DNA of 10,978 nt, taken from positions 1 through 10,978 of the forward strand of contig CAMKNF010000052.1 in the NCBI GenBank assembly GCA_946414115.1, read 5' to 3'. The notes beneath the pieces were generated by a model. It did not search any database, was not told where the DNA came from, and saw only the letters and a program-made list of their open reading frames with translations. This stretch comes from an uncultured Ruminococcus sp. Lineage in GTDB: Bacteria; Bacillota; Clostridia; Oscillospirales; Acutalibacteraceae. Shown one piece after another: positions 6,778-10,978 of the stretch; position 1 is the stretch's first letter; the number at the start of each line of letters is the position of its first letter. A program made the translations under genes and the position numbers.

Positions 6778-9062
6778 ATTTAATAGTTGTATTTATATTA
6801 CAAGTTGCGGTTTTGACCGTAATGGCAGAAGAAAGTAGTTACACTAATCTTGAAAGTGAGTATGGATTGTTGTTTGACGACTATGAGCCAAATTTACCAA
6901 TACCTAATGAAGAGGAGTCACAGACTACATTGACTTCATATGATCCACGTATAACAAATTCTGTTACTAGTATAGCAAACCAATCACGTAACAGAGTGTG
7001 TTGGGCTTTTGCATCAACAGCACTAATGGAGACCGCTGTGCTAAAAAATACAGGCTTGAAAACTGATTATTCAGAACAAGCATTGAGATTTTTAACAAGT
7101 AATAAGGTTAAAGACAAATTAGGAAATAATTCTGATATAGGACTTTATAATAGATCATCAGATGGAGCTGGCAGTATAATATCTGGTTTATCTTACTTTA
7201 CGAGAAGAAATAGTCCTATCTCGAACCAAATCAACTGGCTCTCTCCAAATTTTGAAAGCGATGTACCATATACGACGTGTGATAGCAATTTTGATTATAT
7301 GTTATCCGTAATTAATTATTTTGATGAATTTGGATTGCCCAAAGGAATAGATACATCATTTACAAATGCTTATGCTACAGATACGATATATATTGATTTT
7401 AATTATGTTAAGGACTATATTTTAGAATATGGTGGAGTATTTTTCACTTTTTGTGCAGGTAGTTACAATATAGAAACAAATGCTTTTTATTCTGATTCTG
7501 TGGATAAAAGGTTAGCACATGCAGTTGAAGTTGTTGGATGGGATGACAATTATTCAAGATTTAATTTTTCAGAAAATATGAGACCAGAACGTGACGGTGC
7601 ATGGTTGATAAAAAATAGTTGGGGTATACATAATGATAGAGTAAACGATGATGGTTATTATTGGGTTTCTTATTGTGATCCGTCAGTTAATATTCATAAA
7701 GGGTGTGCGGTAGTAACAGATGTTTCACCTGTTTCAAAGAACGAATATATGTTATCTTATGATTATACTCCGATGGCTCGACACATACCGTATAGTTTAT
7801 CTGAATCAAACAATAGCATATATATGGCTAATGTTTATGATGTTTCGGAGCTTTCTGATGAGTATGGATCTATAAATAAAGTTATGTTCTATTCGTCAGA
7901 TATAGGTACTTTTTATCAGGTTTATGTTGTACCAATGGAAACAAATACCAATCAATTACCAAGTCCATCTAATTTAGGAGCATTAAAAGCTTTTGGTACA
8001 ATAAATTACGAGGGTTATGTTACAGCTGACTTTTTAACACCTGTTAATTTCGGCACAAACACAGAAAAAATAGCCGTTATAGTAAAGTTTACTAAGTCTT
8101 ATAATGAGTCAAATCCCGATTTAAACAAAATTTTGTTAACTCATGAAGTTACTGATTCTAACTATAATGCAATATCATTTTTAGGCGAAAGTTATTATTT
8201 GAATTTAAGCAATAGTAATGCGTGGGTTGATATTACAGGAAACAGTGATATAAGCAATATTGGTAATTTTTGCATAAGACCAACGCTTGTTAGAAGAATG
8301 TCAATAACGCAAGATTCTACTCTTTCAAGCAATAATCTTACATATACAGGCGCTGATGTGACTGTAAATCTAAATTTAAACGGAAACCTTCTATATAGGA
8401 TAACCGAGAACGGAAATATAAAATTATTTGAGGATAATCAATTTACCAGGACTGTAGATTCTGTTACATTAAAGAGCAGTTATTTGAGCAGTTTAGATGT
8501 AAATGAATATAAGAACATAGTATTTGAATTTACAGACGGTAATTCACAAACATTGAGAATTACAAGAAAAAATAATTTGCCCAATATTACAATCGGTGGA
8601 AAAGTTGCTGTAGGACAGTCAGTGTGTGCTTTGTTTGACGATACAAGTGCAACATCAGGTATCTCATATCAGTGGCAGTCATCCACAGATGGTACTAATT
8701 GGACTAATATTGACAATGCTACGAGTGACACCTATATAATTGACAATAGCAATTTATTAAAATATATAAGAGTTAAGATAAATTCGCAGGATAACTCTTC
8801 ATATGTTTATCCACAGGAAAAATTATCATATATAAGCACTAATAAGGTTGTGAGGTATGGCGATGTGAATTTTGATGGTAGGATAAATGTTAGCGACTCT
8901 ACTCTTGTTCAAAAATATACATCGGATTCAGTTGATTTTAATACTGAACAGATTATTGCAGCCGATGTTGATGGAGATGGTCGTATTAGTGTGAATGATG
9001 CTAACCTTATTAGTAAATATAGTATGGGAATAATTAAAGCATTTCCTGTTGAAAACTCATAA
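6768..9062 (+). CDS. Secreted papain-family (C1A) cysteine peptidase with lectin-like, X2, Ig-like and dockerin domains; 5' end frameshifted
   Basis: The uninterrupted frame from GTG 6768 gives 764 residues. GTG 6768 has no ribosome binding site and its product lacks the basic part of a signal peptide; the true start is probably ATG 6748 in another frame (see that entry). Domains in order: hydrophobic signal segment (1-20, ending VMA before EES); short linker; C1A peptidase (about 60-318) with oxyanion Gln72, nucleophile Cys78 (CWAFAS), His251 (HAVEVVGWDD) and Asn283 (NSWG), and the Gln-Cys spacing of 6 as in papain; a lectin-like domain often found after clostridial C1A peptidases (about 322-510); an X2-type Ig-like module (about 511-600) with TGADVTVNLNLNGN and SQTLRIT; a second Ig-like module (about 603-697) with YQWQSSTDGTNW; and a dockerin (about 696-758) with two intact calcium loops, DVNFDGRINVSD and DVDGDGRISVND. 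No I29 inhibitor propeptide precedes the catalytic domain. The catalytic residues are complete, so the body of the gene looks functional. Expected role: a scaffoldin-borne extracellular protease. The substrate is unknown. The gene is much richer in AT than gatCAB or pckA. Confidence 0.9.
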   Translation: MFLNLIVVFILQVAVLTVMAEESSYTNLESEYGLLFDDYEPNLPIPNEEESQTTLTSYDPRITNSVTSIANQSRNRVCWAFASTALMETAVLKNTGLKTDYSEQALRFLTSNKVKDKLGNNSDIGLYNRSSDGAGSIISGLSYFTRRNSPISNQINWLSPNFESDVPYTTCDSNFDYMLSVINYFDEFGLPKGIDTSFTNAYATDTIYIDFNYVKDYILEYGGVFFTFCAGSYNIETNAFYSDSVDKRLAHAVEVVGWDDNYSRFNFSENMRPERDGAWLIKNSWGIHNDRVNDDGYYWVSYCDPSVNIHKGCAVVTDVSPVSKNEYMLSYDYTPMARHIPYSLSESNNSIYMANVYDVSELSDEYGSINKVMFYSSDIGTFYQVYVVPMETNTNQLPSPSNLGALKAFGTINYEGYVTADFLTPVNFGTNTEKIAVIVKFTKSYNESNPDLNKILLTHEVTDSNYNAISFLGESYYLNLSNSNAWVDITGNSDISNIGNFCIRPTLVRRMSITQDSTLSSNNLTYTGADVTVNLNLNGNLLYRITENGNIKLFEDNQFTRTVDSVTLKSSYLSSLDVNEYKNIVFEFTDGNSQTLRITRKNNLPNITIGGKVAVGQSVCALFDDTSATSGISYQWQSSTDGTNWTNIDNATSDTYIIDNSNLLKYIRVKINSQDNSSYVYPQEKLSYISTNKVVRYGDVNFDGRINVSDSTLVQKYTSDSVDFNTEQIIAADVDGDGRISVNDANLISKYSMGIIKAFPVENS

Positions 9063-9088
9063 AATAATTTCTCATATATAAAATTAAG

Positions 9089-9126
9089 CACCGCATAATC
9101 GTAATTTGTACGATATGCGGTGTTTT
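9089..9126 (+). terminator. Intrinsic terminator of the dockerin gene pair
   Basis: A 14-pair stem has one bulged A near 9097, a 5-base loop (9104-9108), and TTTTA after the stem. The outer arms CACCGCATA and ATATGCGGTG are almost the same as those at 5648-5683, so the island is bracketed by two members of one hairpin family. The stop codon of the peptidase gene is 26 bases upstream. Confidence 0.8.
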
Positions 9127-9196
9127 AGTAAATTTATAGAAATACGATAATAAAAAAAGCTAACCATTTAAAGTTGAATTAACAATTGGATTATTT

Positions 9197-9242
9197 TGAA
9201 AACAATAGGTCGGGCAACCATTTTCATGGTTAAGCTCGACCT
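9197..9242 (-). terminator. Terminator of pckA (minus strand)
   Basis: AGGTCGGGC (9207-9215) pairs with GCTCGACCT (9234-9242), and AACCAT (9216-9221) with ATGGTT (9226-9231); a two-base bulge separates the stems and the loop is TTTC. Read on the minus strand it lies 19 bases after the pckA stop and is followed by ATTGTTTTC, a moderate T tract. It faces the plus-strand terminator at 9089-9126, so the two convergent units are insulated from each other. Nothing else is seen between them. Confidence 0.7.
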
Positions 9243-9261
9243 TAAATATACTAAACTAAAA

Positions 9262-10959
9262 TCAGTTGAGTTCGTCAACAACCTTCTGGATTGCTTCAAG
9301 AGCGTCATCGGGAAGCTTGTCGTAGCCGTCTTTTTCTGTTGCGAATGCTTTGATTTCGTTTAAACGGTCATTCATACGAGCCTTGAGCTGTGCTACGTAA
9401 TCTGCATCGTTCATATCGGGAACAAAGCCTTCCCAATCCATAATCTCGATGTCGGAGAACGGTCCCCACTTCTTAAATTCAGCCTTGCCCTCTACGATAG
9501 CCTCGAGGATACCGAGTGTGTCCTTAGGCTGAACCTTCTTGCCCATAAAGTCGCCTGTGTTTACGATGTAGCAGTCAACGTTCTTTTCCTCAACGAGCTT
9601 CTTGAACTTTGAGTAGTCGTTAGCAAGAGGATAAGTTCTGAACGGGTTAGCGTAGGGAACAACAACGAGCTTGTTGGGGTCAACGCCGGGAGCAAGTCTT
9701 TCGGCAGAGGATCTCTTTGTTGCGAGTGTTGCGCCCATTACGGAAGCAAGAGATGCACCCTTAAGCTTTACAACGGGAGGAATTGTGGGATCCTTCATAA
9801 TCCAGAAGATAGCGTTAACAGGCTCGTCAATCTTGTCAACACGGTTGGGTGACCAAAGCTTTGACTTGATAGCTCTGCCGTTGCCGTTTCTGATGTCCTC
9901 TGTTACGAGCTGAACCTTGCCGTCCTCGTCAAGAGTAGCAGAGCAGTTCTGAACTGTAAGGAGGTACTTGTTGTCGGGGCAGCCTGTGGGATAGTCGGCT
10001 GTCTTGTCAAAGTATGACGGCTCAATTGCGATTGAAGCGCAGGTATCTGTGTTGATGATAAATGCGTCGTCGTGGAGAACCTTGATTTCATACTTGCCGC
10101 CGTGCTTTGCGTGAGTAAGAGTTGACTTACCCGAGCCTGAAAGACCGTATACGGAAGCAACGTATCTTTTGCCGTCGGGAAGGAGATATTCCTTCTGACC
10201 GCCGTGGCAGGAAGCGTAGCCGTTACGGTTAGCAATTGCCCATACCATTGTAAGTGTGCCCTTCTTGTGCTCGCCGAAGTATCTCATACCGAGGATACAA
10301 GCGCAGTTTGTTTCAGTGTTGAAGTAGCAGAGTGTTTTCTTTGCGGGGTCGCTTAAGCAGTCAAAGCTTACGCCGGGGTGCTCAACGGGAGTCCACTGGG
10401 GATCCGAGAAGATGTAGATGTCAGGTTCTTTGCCGTCGCCTACGGGCTTTGAATTCTTGTACATCTTAACGTACTCGTCTGACATATACTGGAAGTTGAG
10501 CATCCAGGAGTACATAATATTTTCTTCACCCTCGGGAATGAGGAGGTGTACCTTAACCATAAATTCAGGGTCAAGACCTGCAAAGCAGGTTGCGTGATAC
10601 ATTTTCTTGTAACGTGCGCTGTAGATAGCGTCCATAGCTACCTTGTCGAGTGCTTCGCAGTCAACGCCGGGCTCACCTGCAATGCGGCGTGCAGCGGCAT
10701 ATCTGCCTGTGATTGCGCCGTCGTTGAAAAGAAGAACCTTTGCGTCCTTGTCAAGACCGAATTCCTCGCCTCTGTAAACGGGCATATCGGTAACGATTGT
10801 ACCGGGTGAATTCTTTGCAAGGTTGTATGCTTCCTTAAGTGTGTTTACGGGTACAACATTGTTGCCGTAGAATGCAGCTTCAATGATTGACCTTGTTTTT
10901 GAGAAACCGGGCTTGCCTTTGCCGATTTCATTCAAAGGATAATAAGCTTTTGTTGACAT
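9262..10959 (-). CDS. pckA: Phosphoenolpyruvate carboxykinase, ATP-type
   Basis: Cytoplasmic enzyme interconverting oxaloacetate + ATP and PEP + ADP + CO2. In fermenting anaerobes it often runs towards oxaloacetate, feeding succinate and amino acid synthesis. The 565-residue product is somewhat longer than the usual 525-540. It keeps the ATP-PEPCK landmarks: GEHKKG (Lys232/233), the metal-binding His252 (ASCHGG, 19 residues after Lys233 as in E. coli), a P-loop GLSGSGKST (272-280), and the acidic metal site HDDAF (Asp297/298) in place of the usual GDDEHGW. The sequence is clearly divergent from the E. coli enzyme (Ser for Thr in the P-loop, His for Gly before the Asp pair), which suggests a separate clostridial clade. 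ATP use is inferred from the family. ATG 10957-10959 follows AAGGAG (complement of 10968-10973). The gene is transcribed towards the dockerin island and is compositionally like gatCAB. Its promoter lies outside the window. Confidence 0.95.
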   Translation of the reverse strand: MSTKAYYPLNEIGKGKPGFSKTRSIIEAAFYGNNVVPVNTLKEAYNLAKNSPGTIVTDMPVYRGEEFGLDKDAKVLLFNDGAITGRYAAARRIAGEPGVDCEALDKVAMDAIYSARYKKMYHATCFAGLDPEFMVKVHLLIPEGEENIMYSWMLNFQYMSDEYVKMYKNSKPVGDGKEPDIYIFSDPQWTPVEHPGVSFDCLSDPAKKTLCYFNTETNCACILGMRYFGEHKKGTLTMVWAIANRNGYASCHGGQKEYLLPDGKRYVASVYGLSGSGKSTLTHAKHGGKYEIKVLHDDAFIINTDTCASIAIEPSYFDKTADYPTGCPDNKYLLTVQNCSATLDEDGKVQLVTEDIRNGNGRAIKSKLWSPNRVDKIDEPVNAIFWIMKDPTIPPVVKLKGASLASVMGATLATKRSSAERLAPGVDPNKLVVVPYANPFRTYPLANDYSKFKKLVEEKNVDCYIVNTGDFMGKKVQPKDTLGILEAIVEGKAEFKKWGPFSDIEIMDWEGFVPDMNDADYVAQLKARMNDRLNEIKAFATEKDGYDKLPDDALEAIQKVVDELN

Positions 10960-10967
10960 AAAATCTA

Positions 10968-10973
10968 CTCCTT
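10968..10973 (-). promoter_or_regulatory. Ribosome binding site of pckA
   Basis: AAGGAG on the minus strand, eight bases before the ATG, is a near-perfect Shine-Dalgarno sequence. It fixes the pckA start and fits a highly translated gene. Confidence 0.85.
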
Positions 10974-10978
10974 ATCTA

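Overview
This is a draft contig from a low-to-mid-GC Gram-positive anaerobe. It most resembles a gut or rumen clostridium of the Ruminococcaceae/Oscillospiraceae type. The grounds are the gatC-gatA-gatB operon, a clostridial-style ATP-type PEP carboxykinase, strong AAGGAG-type ribosome binding sites, and two secreted proteins with type I dockerin domains, which are hallmarks of cellulosome-forming ruminococci and clostridia. The species cannot be fixed from the sequence. The first 43 bases are not biological: they match the 3' part of the Illumina TruSeq universal adapter, so the contig begins inside a library molecule.

Layout. Positions 44-1545 hold aspartyl-tRNA synthetase, cut at its 5' end by the adapter junction. 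Positions 1546-1982 are non-coding and hold a nested set of palindromic inverted repeats. Positions 1983-5140 carry gatC, gatA and gatB (tRNA-dependent amidotransferase), followed 11 bases later by a small four-helix membrane protein (5152-5574) that probably shares the transcript. A strong terminator (5648-5688) closes that unit. An AT-rich island follows (about 5700-9062) with its own good promoter (5780-5808) and two secreted dockerin proteins: a helical FIVAR-like protein (5865-6707), then a papain-family cysteine peptidase with lectin-like, X2, Ig-like and dockerin domains (6768-9062). A second terminator with nearly the same hairpin arms (9089-9126) closes the island. Convergent pckA lies on the minus strand (9262-10959) with its own terminator hairpin.

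How the genes fit together. AspRS beside GatCAB suggests the indirect route to Asn-tRNA(Asn) and/or Gln-tRNA(Gln): a mischarged tRNA is amidated by GatCAB. The dockerin pair looks like a two-gene accessory module that would dock a protease and a non-catalytic helical partner onto a cell-surface scaffoldin. PckA is central metabolism (PEP/oxaloacetate, CO2 fixation towards succinate) and appears unrelated to the island.

The most notable point is the start of the peptidase gene. The best start (ATG 6748, preceded by GAAAGG) is out of frame with the peptidase. The two frames join exactly at a run of eight A in front of G, which contains the heptamer A AAA AAG in frame. Joining them restores a complete signal peptide with a basic n-region. 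This is an assembly or sequencing indel, a phase-variable or pseudogenised tract, or frameshifting/transcriptional slippage.
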